The notes under the pieces are model-generated. The model saw nothing but the letters and a program-made list of their open reading frames with translations, ran no database searches and was not told where the DNA came from. A stretch of DNA of 5,916 nt from Thermodesulfobacteriota bacterium (GTDB lineage Bacteria; Desulfobacterota; Desulfobacteria; Desulfobacterales; RPRI01). Location of the stretch: positions 1 through 5,916 of the forward strand of contig JAUPLM010000038.1 in the NCBI GenBank assembly GCA_030836965.1, read 5' to 3'. Positions 1 to 5,916 of the stretch are shown in pieces (within the stretch, counting starts at the first letter, position 1; every line of letters starts with the position of its first letter). Both the position numbers and the translations under genes were made by a program.

Positions 1-720
1 GTCTTTGTAGTGGGTAGCCAGGATAATTTTGCTGGCGCTGTATATTTTCAACCAATCAGAGGGCGTCGTATGAGCGCCTCTGACACATCGGCATAGAGGC
101 GAGTTACTATCAAGGGCGTCCCATCCCGGCCCCCAGACGGCAATATTTAAATCTACTAGTTTTTCAAAAAGCGCCGCCCTGTCAGGATAATAGGATCCGA
201 CAAAAACAATATCGCTGCCGTATTTTTTCCTCTCCGCCGAAGTGCATTCAACCGGATGATGATAATAAGGATCACAGGCCATCGGAAGCCACCGGGCGCC
301 TCTGATTCCGGCACGGGCAAACATTTCAACCGCTTCGGTGCCCTGGCAGAAGATGTAATCGTAAAACGCGGCCCCTGTACCCAGCGGTTCAAAATATGGA
401 GCGGGATCGGTGGTCCATAACACAGTGACGATGCCCGATTCTTTGAGGCGGTGAACGGTTTCAGATTCTATTCTGTTACCGCCTGTGATGATGGCGATCT
501 CCGGCTTCGAGGAGTCGGCCAGCGCCAGCAGTTTCCGGTTGATGATTTTAAGATCCAGCCTGTGCAGTAATGCAGACCGGGCACGGATTCTGCCCGGAAT
601 AAGATGCTGCCGGTCTTCAAATACGGATACATCATGACCCAGATTTCTGATTGCCGATTCAATATATTCGGTAATTGTGAAAAAATGGGGATTATGATGA
701 CCGCTTGAGAGGATCTTCAT
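1..720 (-). CDS. CgeB-like glycosyltransferase, 3' end cut by window edge
   Basis: The minus-strand frame from the ATG at 720-718 stays open for 240 codons to the window edge, so this is an N-terminal part without its stop codon. It reads as a cytoplasmic GT-B glycosyltransferase of the CgeB/DUF3880 type, expected to move a sugar from a nucleotide donor to a growing glycan; donor and acceptor cannot be read. Residues 1-35 (MKILSSGHHNPHF...) form an N-terminal Rossmann-like start. LWTTDPAPYFEP lies at about 101-112, followed by DYIFCQGTEAVEMFARAGI (121-139) and WLPMACDP (144-151). The start of the C-terminal Glyco_trans_1_2-like domain shows YGSDIVFVGSYYPDRAALF (167-185), WGPGW (196-200) and SDWLKIYSASKIILATHYKD (221-240). 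The tail with the usual RxFE-type donor-site motif lies beyond the edge. The start codon overlaps the stop of the preceding gene as ATGA (717-720), which suggests translational coupling. Family assignment is firm; the specific role is unknown. Confidence 0.85.
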   Translation of the reverse strand, partial: MKILSSGHHNPHFFTITEYIESAIRNLGHDVSVFEDRQHLIPGRIRARSALLHRLDLKIINRKLLALADSSKPEIAIITGGNRIESETVHRLKESGIVTVLWTTDPAPYFEPLGTGAAFYDYIFCQGTEAVEMFARAGIRGARWLPMACDPYYHHPVECTSAERKKYGSDIVFVGSYYPDRAALFEKLVDLNIAVWGPGWDALDSNSPLCRCVRGAHTTPSDWLKIYSASKIILATHYKD

Positions 721-1739
721 GGGGTCCCTTTGAAACCGGTATTTTCATCCAGTATATTCTTTATATCCTCGATTCTGTTTTTCCATTGATGTCTTTCTTC
801 GGTAATCTTATAATTTTTTTCAATCATCGGAACAAAATCGATATAATGATCAAGCAGATATTTCAATTGGCCCGCCGGATCTGAATAATCTGCTTCCACC
901 ACCGGATTATATCCAAAAAGGTCGATAAGATCCTGCGGCGCATGCCCAAAGATAAGACATTTTGAAGCCATGCACTCAAAATATCTCGATGTCACCGTGG
1001 AGAGATCATATAGTTCAGGATGCGTGATTTTCCTGGGAACACATATGGCGATCCTGGTTTTTGACAATCCCACCAGAAGTGCTTCCCGGTCTTTAAATTG
1101 AATTTTAGCATTTCCGTTCTCTATAGGGAATTGATAATTGATTGCATTGGTTCTGCAAAAAGGCAGCAGTTGTTCATGCAGCCGCTCCCAGCGCCTGCCG
1201 TATTGCAGAATATCGATATCTTTCTCTCCGTAATCACGCCGGCGGCAGCTGGCGCAGTTAACTGCTTCAGGCATCCAGTAAGCCTTAAAATCCGGAATCA
1301 TCAGGGAATTAAAATACTCCGCCGCCTTTCTGATGGAAAAAAAGACTATGTTGATTTTAAATGACCGGAAGGCATTTTCGTTGATGACATTGTCATGGGT
1401 CCACGAGTCGAACTGATAGATAGCCTTGAGTTTCGATTTAAATATATAGCGCTGGAATATTTTTATGTATTCGACCCCGGAGAGGGACGAGAAGATAATC
1501 TTGCTGCGATTCATACCCGGAAGGTCAAAAGGGAATGTGCGATATTTCAGCCGGGGCAAAAAATATTTTTCAAATACCCGCTCCAGGATATTCATGGAAC
1601 CCCTGACGGCTTTCCACCCTGTGTATTTTATAATATCTTTTTCAAAATCTTCATAGACGTCGGCATGCATCCCCCTTTTCCGGCGCATAGTGACTATATA
1701 GGTTCGGTCAATCAATACCCTGCCCTCTTTCTTTATCAT
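717..1739 (-). CDS. Glycosyltransferase with CgeB-like C-terminal domain
   Basis: A 340-residue soluble protein with no signal peptide or membrane helix, read as a nucleotide-sugar glycosyltransferase of GT-B type. Family-like signatures are YRTFPFDLPG (66-75), AIYQFDSWTH (106-115), AAEYFN (139-144), WMPEAV (155-160), DIDILQYGRRWERLHE (174-189) and, most diagnostic, VTSRYFECMASKCLIFGHAP (249-268) followed by LIDLFGYNPVVE (271-282). The E in RYFE matches the donor-binding Glu of the Glyco_trans_1_2 fold. It differs from the neighbouring gene at 1-720 in its N-terminal half, so this is not a simple tandem duplication. The start is uncertain: the ATG at 1739 has no visible ribosome binding site, while an in-frame TTG at 1715-1713 has GAGGG seven bases ahead and would remove eight residues. 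A later ATG (1670) has AAAAGGGGG directly against it, too close to serve well. The stop TGA shares bases with the next ATG. Substrate unknown. Confidence 0.85.
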   Translation of the reverse strand: MIKKEGRVLIDRTYIVTMRRKRGMHADVYEDFEKDIIKYTGWKAVRGSMNILERVFEKYFLPRLKYRTFPFDLPGMNRSKIIFSSLSGVEYIKIFQRYIFKSKLKAIYQFDSWTHDNVINENAFRSFKINIVFFSIRKAAEYFNSLMIPDFKAYWMPEAVNCASCRRRDYGEKDIDILQYGRRWERLHEQLLPFCRTNAINYQFPIENGNAKIQFKDREALLVGLSKTRIAICVPRKITHPELYDLSTVTSRYFECMASKCLIFGHAPQDLIDLFGYNPVVEADYSDPAGQLKYLLDHYIDFVPMIEKNYKITEERHQWKNRIEDIKNILDENTGFKGTP

Positions 1740-1767
1740 CTATAACTGCGAATGCGATTATTTTACA

Positions 1768-2652
1768 CTAGAACAGATCTGGTGCGGAATCCGGGGCCAA
1801 TGACCATCGTTTCTTCTGAAAATCAAAAATTACCCGGTCGTGACCGTACCAACTGAGAAGACCTAAATGCTTCAGATATGCCCGGAATAACCGGCCGGCT
1901 TTGCCGTTTGTGAGTCTGATGAAGTTGGCATACAAATGATCCTTATATCCGAAAGAACTCCAAAATCCCCGAAAGGCTTCCGCGGCCTCGGCCCGGTAGG
2001 AATCTATCGCGATGCTGCCGCGTTGATTATCATGTGTCCGAAACCCGGCGAGAATCGTATTAACATGGATCAATGAGGTTTTCTGAAAAAATCTAAGCCA
2101 TAATTCAAAATCGCAGGCATATTTGAGATTGGTATTTAATTGTCCCCCGGCTTCATCCCATAACTCCCGCCTCCAGAAAATTGATTCCTGCTGCAGCCAG
2201 TTATAATGACCTGAAAGAAAATCATATTTATTTCTGAAATCAGCCTGAACTTTATCAGGAGCGGCGCTATCGTATATATTGGTCGGTATGCCTGAGATCC
2301 ATTTTACTTCCGGGAGATCGTTGAATATCCGGACGACTGTTTTTAATGTCCATGGATAATAGACATCGGAACTATTGAGCCAACCCATGATCCCTGCGTG
2401 AGTTTGCGCGAAGCCTTTATTAATGCCGTCCGCGTGCCCGGAATCAGGTTCGCTGCACCAGTATGATAATTGGTCCCGGTAACGCCGGATGATATCAACG
2501 CTGTTATCGGATGATCCGCCGTCAATGATTACATATTCCAGCCCGCTGTAATTCTGGTCGAGGACGGACTTTATCGTCTGTTCCAGATACGCGCCCTGAT
2601 TGTAAGAAGGCGTCACAATACTTATCGCCGGCAATTGTTTCATCAGATTCAC
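1768..2652 (-). CDS. Family 2 (GT-A) glycosyltransferase
   Basis: A 294-residue cytoplasmic inverting-type glycosyltransferase, presumed to add one sugar of the repeat unit. The GT-A nucleotide-binding half is clear: ISIVTPSYNQGAYLEQTIKS (10-29), VIIDGGSSDNSVDII (41-55) with D44, then SEPDSGHADGINKGF (67-81) and GWLNSSDVYYP (90-100). The last holds the metal-binding motif in the form NSSD rather than the NSDD I expect, keeping D96 but with S95 before it. The acceptor half has QQESIFWRRELWDEAGG (154-170) and YACDFELWLRF (178-188), where D181 or E183 would supply the catalytic base, then GFRTHDNQRG. No membrane helices are seen, so this is not a polymerising synthase. Translation appears to begin at GTG (2652-2650), ten bases after the previous stop. 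An ATG three codons later (2643) is the alternative, and neither has a good Shine-Dalgarno sequence. Family is certain; sugar specificity is not readable. Confidence 0.92.
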   Translation of the reverse strand: MNLMKQLPAISIVTPSYNQGAYLEQTIKSVLDQNYSGLEYVIIDGGSSDNSVDIIRRYRDQLSYWCSEPDSGHADGINKGFAQTHAGIMGWLNSSDVYYPWTLKTVVRIFNDLPEVKWISGIPTNIYDSAAPDKVQADFRNKYDFLSGHYNWLQQESIFWRRELWDEAGGQLNTNLKYACDFELWLRFFQKTSLIHVNTILAGFRTHDNQRGSIAIDSYRAEAAEAFRGFWSSFGYKDHLYANFIRLTNGKAGRLFRAYLKHLGLLSWYGHDRVIFDFQKKRWSLAPDSAPDLF

Positions 2653-2662
2653 GTTATAAAAA

Positions 2663-3502
2663 TCAAACCTGTTTAAACCTTTTCGGGTTGGCGCTTTTAA
2701 TTGATTCTAATTGAACCAGCCGTTGCTCTTCAGTCGCATACTTATGTACTTTACGGAATATGCCGTCTTCCCGGACAAAGACCACATCGACCTGGCACAG
2801 GGCGTCATCCAGCATCCGGTAACCCATCCCGAATATATCCCATGTCACAAAACCTTTTTTTTCCAAATAATAAATTACGTCATGAAGTTGAGGATTGTTG
2901 CCCTGATAGATATCAAACAGGAGAACCTCCAGAATAATCATATCAAAGAGAGGCCATGACTTCGCGGCACCCGTCAGAACCCGCATTTCCGCGCCCTGCA
3001 CATCGGCTTTTAATAAAACGGGAGCCTCGAACTTCATTTCGGCATGCAGATCATCCAGGGTCATGGAATTTACTTCCCGCGGCACACCGTTTATATTCTC
3101 TTCCCGCTCCAGGAATATGGTTGAACCTTCCAGATCGGGATGGACATTTATTCTTATTTTGCCGGAATGGTCTGTAATCGCGGTAATCCTGAATTCCGCA
3201 TTCTTAAGTTTTCCGCATGCATTTTGAAGTTCCCGGCGATTCTCTTCAAGCGGATCTATCAGGATATAACGGGCATCCGGCCAGATGGACGAAACTTCGG
3301 CAGACCAGCAGCCCCGGGCGGCGCCAACATCAATAACCGTTTTCGGGGTAAAACCTGCTCCACGGGCTGTGCGCATCGAGCCGTCTAATGTGCATCGCGA
3401 CAACGGTTCGCGGGGATTATACCTTTGCACGACAAACCCATGGCTTCGGGCGGTTCGCTTCAAGAGCTCTTTTATTTTATCCAGAATCATCAGCCGGGAC
3501 AT
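2663..3502 (-). CDS. FkbM-family SAM-dependent methyltransferase (second copy)
   Basis: A 279-residue class I methyltransferase of the FkbM family, which O-methylates sugars or other hydroxyl groups using S-adenosylmethionine. SAM motif I is TVIDVGAARGCWSAE (55-69), the acidic residue ending strand 2 is in YILIDPLEENRREL (79-92), VNSMTLDDL lies at 144-152 and the family hallmark LLKADVQGAEMRVLTGAA at 163-180. The canonical form of that hallmark has KIDVQGAE; here I is replaced by A, a mild change. The C-terminal part (about 185-279) includes FDIYQGN and a basic tail. No signal peptide is seen, so methylation would occur in the cytoplasm before export. It starts at ATG 3502, seven bases after the stop of the other FkbM gene, with only a weak purine stretch ahead. 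The two FkbM proteins differ throughout and represent separate subfamilies. An A8 tract on the coding strand (2855-2862) falls in the Glu-Lys-Lys-Gly codons. The methylated substrate is inferred from context only. Confidence 0.9.
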   Translation of the reverse strand: MSRLMILDKIKELLKRTARSHGFVVQRYNPREPLSRCTLDGSMRTARGAGFTPKTVIDVGAARGCWSAEVSSIWPDARYILIDPLEENRRELQNACGKLKNAEFRITAITDHSGKIRINVHPDLEGSTIFLEREENINGVPREVNSMTLDDLHAEMKFEAPVLLKADVQGAEMRVLTGAAKSWPLFDMIILEVLLFDIYQGNNPQLHDVIYYLEKKGFVTWDIFGMGYRMLDDALCQVDVVFVREDGIFRKVHKYATEEQRLVQLESIKSANPKRFKQV

Positions 3503-3509
3503 ATACTTT

Positions 3510-4445
3510 TTATGACGGAAAATTCCTTTTTTTAAGCTTTATATTGATTTCTTCGGGATTTTTAACAGCAAATAAATTGAGGTACGGATAACCGGTACGA
3601 ACAGGATCAGGTATGAGCTGTTTGGATTTTTCTTCATAAATATACATCCTGTAGCCGAATCCTTCGAGCTGGTGATATAGAGCCTGGCAGGAAGTTCCGG
3701 CGGATTGACTAGCCTCATCGGTAAATTCGATCTGCAGGACCGGCGCGTCTTTCCTGCCAAAACACTCGCTGCCGCCTGATAGAACATGACTTTCCCATCC
3801 TTCGACATCTATTTTAATCAGATTCACGCGTCCCATAAGAATATGCTCACGGGCAAAGTCATCACATTTAACCGAATTAACCGACACTACGGCAAATCTT
3901 TCCCCCGCGGTCGGCTTCGCAATGGAATTCCATGCGTCATAACCATCCAGAGAAACATTCATTTCAACCTGCCCGGTATGATCGGACAAGGCTATCTGAA
4001 AGCCTTTCGTATTCTTAATCCCGTTCAATTCGATATTCTTTACCAGGCGCTGGTATGTCCTGGTGCAGGGTTCAAAAGAGTAAACCTGCCCGTTTCTGCC
4101 TGTTTGTTGAGATGCGATCAGTGTGAATAATCCTATATTAGCACCGATATCGACAAAGGTTTCACCATCTCTCAAAAAATCGTTGAGGAATTGACGCTCT
4201 TTCCATTCGAAATAACCGCAATATATTTCCTGACTGAGCCTGCTGTCGAAATAAAGAAGCATTTTCAGACCGGATTGGAGGTCATATGTGAGATATTCTC
4301 TTTTGCCAGTCTGTTGATTCCACCACGCCGTGCGTCTGCGACTGGAGAATGCTCGCCATTCATCTCTGATTCGTTCAGGCAGCGTGCCCTGGTAAATGTG
4401 CCTTAATAGACGGCTGATTCGAAAAGAGTCAACGTTCATTTCCAT
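3510..4445 (-). CDS. FkbM-family SAM-dependent methyltransferase (first copy)
   Basis: A 311-residue FkbM-type methyltransferase, predicted to transfer a methyl group from S-adenosylmethionine to a hydroxyl of the glycan or its precursor. About 95 residues precede the Rossmann core, including the Trp/Arg-rich stretch around 30-42 and a YFEWKERQFLNDFL segment (78-91) typical of this family. SAM motif I is TFVDIGANIGLFTLIAS (96-112), the strand-2 acidic position is YSFEPCTRTYQRLVKNIELN (122-141) and the family signature is LIKIDVEGWESHVLSGG (209-225). LQIEFTDEA follows at about 236-244. All core residues are intact, so an active enzyme is expected. The chosen start is ATG 4445, seven bases after the wzt stop; a second in-frame ATG two codons on (4439) is equally possible because no strong ribosome binding site separates them. 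The gene lies between wzt and the second methyltransferase, which argues for glycan modification linked to export. Confidence 0.92.
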   Translation of the reverse strand: MEMNVDSFRISRLLRHIYQGTLPERIRDEWRAFSSRRRTAWWNQQTGKREYLTYDLQSGLKMLLYFDSRLSQEIYCGYFEWKERQFLNDFLRDGETFVDIGANIGLFTLIASQQTGRNGQVYSFEPCTRTYQRLVKNIELNGIKNTKGFQIALSDHTGQVEMNVSLDGYDAWNSIAKPTAGERFAVVSVNSVKCDDFAREHILMGRVNLIKIDVEGWESHVLSGGSECFGRKDAPVLQIEFTDEASQSAGTSCQALYHQLEGFGYRMYIYEEKSKQLIPDPVRTGYPYLNLFAVKNPEEINIKLKKRNFPS

Positions 4446-4452
4446 CTATGCT

Positions 4453-5742
4453 TCATTTTACAGGTTCCCATGTTAATATGGGGGCGATGATGCCCGGACG
4501 GTTCCGGCTGTTCAGAGAACTCCAGAACGGGGAAACACCATGATCCAGTATCACTTCGAATTGAGCAACCGCGTCTGAATGCACAATCCAGTACATATTG
4601 TGCATTCCTATTCTCGGGCAAAGATTGAAATGCCCCGCATTCAATAGACCGCCCGGGATTATACACCGCCAGACATTTTCTCCCTGTATAACCTCCGGCC
4701 ATTTCTCAGGCGGCATATCTGTATGATAGCTCCTCAAGACGGTTTCACCCTGGGCGCTTACCAGGTCAAACCCTATACACAGCGCCGAGTAGCTTTTGTT
4801 TGCCATAAACTTCATTTCAATATAAATGTCTTTCCGGCTCTGATAAACACCGCTGTAATTTTCGGCATCCGAGCAGGCGCTGATAGATTTCAGCTTAATC
4901 TCTTCATTGCCCGGCGCAGTTTCATCACTCCACACCATTGCAGAGGCAATCTTCCCTGAGCTTGACAGATAGCCGGAAACCACGGATTTCGAATCGCCGG
5001 ACTGTGCGACAGACCCTGAATCAAGCAGAAAAGCCTTTTTACAAAGCGACTGCACGGCAGCCATATTATGACTTACAAACAAGATAGTCCGGCCTGCATT
5101 AGCAACGTCTTTCATCTTTCCCAGGCATTTTTTCTGGAAATCGGCATCACCTACAGCCAGGACCTCATCCACCAGGAGGATCTCGGGCTCCAGGTGGGCC
5201 GCCACGGCAAATGCCAGGCGCATGTACATACCGCTGGAATAATATTTAACGGGCGTATTTATAAACTTTCTCATTTCAGCAAAAGAAACGATTTCATCAA
5301 ATTTACTGCTGATTTCCCTGCTCGTCATACCGAGGATTGTTCCGCTCAGATAGATGTTTTCCTCACCGGTAAGTTCGGAATGAAAGCCTGTGCCGACTTC
5401 CAGAAGAGATCCTACACGCCCATGCAGGACAACTCTGCCTTCCGTCGGCTCGGTGATCCGGGAAAGAATTTTCAAAAGGGTGCTTTTGCCGGCGCCGTTT
5501 CTGCCTATTACACCCACAACCTCGCCACGTTTTACTTCGAAAGAGACATCTTTCAAAGCCCAGATATAATCGTTTTTTTTATCATTCAAAGCTGATTGTT
5601 TCAGAAAAACGTTCTTAATGGATCTCCAGGGGGCTGTGAATGTGTCCGTAATGGCTTCGCGAAAGGTTTGGTTCCTCTCTTTTACCGAGCCGATTTTATA
5701 TAGTTTGCCCAGATTTTCAACATGAATTGAGGTATTATTCAT
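4453..5742 (-). CDS. wzt: Wzt-like polysaccharide ABC exporter ATPase with C-terminal glycan-binding domain
   Basis: A 429-residue ATP-binding subunit of an O-antigen/capsule-type ABC exporter, which powers passage of a lipid-linked polysaccharide across the inner membrane with a Wzm-type permease. The nucleotide-binding domain covers about 1-250: Walker A GRNGAGKST (80-88), SLLEVGTGFHSELTGEENIY (112-131) in place of a usual Q-loop as in Wzt and TagH proteins, ABC signature YSSGM (168-172) in the degenerate form typical of this subfamily, Walker B ILLVDE (188-193), D-loop around AVGDAD and H-loop SHNM (H225). Residues about 265-429 form an extra domain matching the Wzt C-terminal carbohydrate-binding beta-sandwich. 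Total length is in the range for Wzt with this domain. It is the first gene of the visible operon. The ATG at 5742 is supported by the normal family N-terminus (VENLGKLYKIG); a GGAG at 5760-5757 is 14 bases upstream, rather far. No Wzm partner is in the window. An A8 tract lies at 5573-5580. Confidence 0.94.
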   Translation of the reverse strand: MNNTSIHVENLGKLYKIGSVKERNQTFREAITDTFTAPWRSIKNVFLKQSALNDKKNDYIWALKDVSFEVKRGEVVGVIGRNGAGKSTLLKILSRITEPTEGRVVLHGRVGSLLEVGTGFHSELTGEENIYLSGTILGMTSREISSKFDEIVSFAEMRKFINTPVKYYSSGMYMRLAFAVAAHLEPEILLVDEVLAVGDADFQKKCLGKMKDVANAGRTILFVSHNMAAVQSLCKKAFLLDSGSVAQSGDSKSVVSGYLSSSGKIASAMVWSDETAPGNEEIKLKSISACSDAENYSGVYQSRKDIYIEMKFMANKSYSALCIGFDLVSAQGETVLRSYHTDMPPEKWPEVIQGENVWRCIIPGGLLNAGHFNLCPRIGMHNMYWIVHSDAVAQFEVILDHGVSPFWSSLNSRNRPGIIAPILTWEPVK

Positions 5743-5916
5743 ATGTTATTATACAGCTCCGCTCCGTGGATTACATATGAAGACCATTGCACAACACCCC
5801 TTTTGCCCGATTACTATAAAGATATTGTCTCTGGTCTCTGGTTTTTGGTTTTTTGTCTCTGGTCTTTCTCTTCTAACCAGAAACTCGAAACTATAAACTA
5901 GAAACTTTAGTCTTTA
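5743..5916. other. Noncoding region upstream of the operon
   Basis: No convincing gene is seen here. On the minus strand all three frames meet a stop within the first 26 bases from the right edge (TAA, TAA, TAG, the last at 5893-5891), so any gene entering from upstream ends there and leaves at least about 148 bases before wzt. The part nearest wzt has a duplicated CGGAGC (minus strand, 5765-5754) and two CATATG sites (5740-5745 and 5774-5779). The distal part is the heptad repeat listed separately. The operon promoter would be expected here or further upstream, but I cannot place it with confidence. Confidence 0.6.
5827..5908. repeat. Degenerate 7-bp repeat array, two opposed halves
   Basis: On the plus strand 5827-5868 reads as six consecutive heptads: GTCTCTG, GTCTCTG, GTTTTTG, GTTTTTT, GTCTCTG, GTCTTTC. 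After a short pyrimidine stretch, 5881-5908 reads as four heptads: AAACTCG, AAACTAT, AAACTAG, AAACTTT. The second half, read on the minus strand, gives units of the form NNAGTTT close to the CTGGTTT-like unit of the first half, so the two arrays point in opposite directions. The junction forms an imperfect inverted repeat: GTCTCTGGT (5855-5863) against ACCAGAAAC (5876-5884), 8 of 9 pairs. No poly-U run follows, so it is not a normal intrinsic terminator. Direct reading of the sequence supports the repeat; its function is unknown. Confidence 0.75.

Noticed and set aside
156..662. Two minus-strand ORFs (156-392 and 468-662) in the left part.
   Set aside because: They are out of frame with the 240-codon reading frame from 720 to the edge, which carries clear CgeB-type motifs.
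2663..4445. Tandem duplication of one FkbM gene.
   Set aside because: The two proteins differ in motif I (DIGANIG versus DVGAARG), in the hallmark motif (DVEGWE versus DVQGAE) and along their lengths, so they are from different subfamilies rather than recent copies.
5068..5595. 175-codon plus-strand ORF opposite wzt, and other plus-strand ORFs across the window.
   Set aside because: They lie fully antisense to genes with clear family motifs, show no domain signatures and are best explained as shadow frames.
5748..5753. Perfect TATAAT on the minus strand just upstream of wzt.
   Set aside because: It ends five bases before the ATG, so transcription would begin at or inside the start codon, and the hexamer 17 bases upstream (ATGTAA) matches only 3 of 6 bases of TTGACA. 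A leaderless promoter is possible but unsupported.
5855..5884. Inverted repeat as a possible intrinsic terminator.
   Set aside because: Arms pair 8 of 9 with a 12-base loop, but no U-rich tract follows on either strand and the arms are part of the heptad array.
5743..5901. Plus-strand ORF of 52 codons, divergent from wzt and starting in the same CATATG palindrome, with a GAGG ten bases upstream.
   Set aside because: Its second half is simply the translated heptad repeat (SGLWFLVFCLWSFS), it has no recognisable domain, and the possible ribosome site lies in the wzt coding region. It looks like a spurious ORF.

Overview
The window holds six tightly packed genes, all on the minus strand, so transcription runs from high to low coordinates. 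They look like one operon for making and exporting a cell-surface polysaccharide such as O-antigen, capsule or a similar glycan. The organism is probably a Gram-negative or other diderm bacterium: the first gene is a Wzt-type O-antigen ABC exporter ATPase with a C-terminal glycan-binding domain. GC content is moderate. Heptanucleotide low-complexity repeats of the kind seen in the upstream region are, from memory, common in Desulfobacterota and some uncultured phyla. That is only a weak hint, and I cannot name a genus.

Layout in transcription order: 5743-5916 is noncoding and carries a degenerate 7-bp repeat array. 4453-5742 is the Wzt-like ATPase. 3510-4445 and 2663-3502 are two FkbM-family SAM-dependent methyltransferases from different subfamilies. 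1768-2652 is a GT-A (family 2) glycosyltransferase. 717-1739 is a glycosyltransferase with a CgeB-like C-terminal domain. 1-720 is a second CgeB-like glycosyltransferase, open at the window edge. Gaps are 7, 7, 10 and 28 nt, and the last pair overlaps by 4 nt (ATGA).

Working model (inference): the three glycosyltransferases build the glycan, one or both FkbM enzymes O-methylate it, and the Wzt-like ATPase recognises and exports it. The order exporter ATPase then methyltransferases resembles systems where a modified chain end is the export signal (E. coli O8/O9a WbdD and Wzt). The membrane partner Wzm is not in the window, and the noncoding stretch upstream of wzt shows it is not tightly joined there.

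Nothing here is clearly a new kind of system. The points most worth checking are the possible methyl-cap/Wzt-C coupling, the missing Wzm, the heptad repeat, a substitution next to the metal-binding Asp in the GT2 enzyme, and A8 tracts in two genes.
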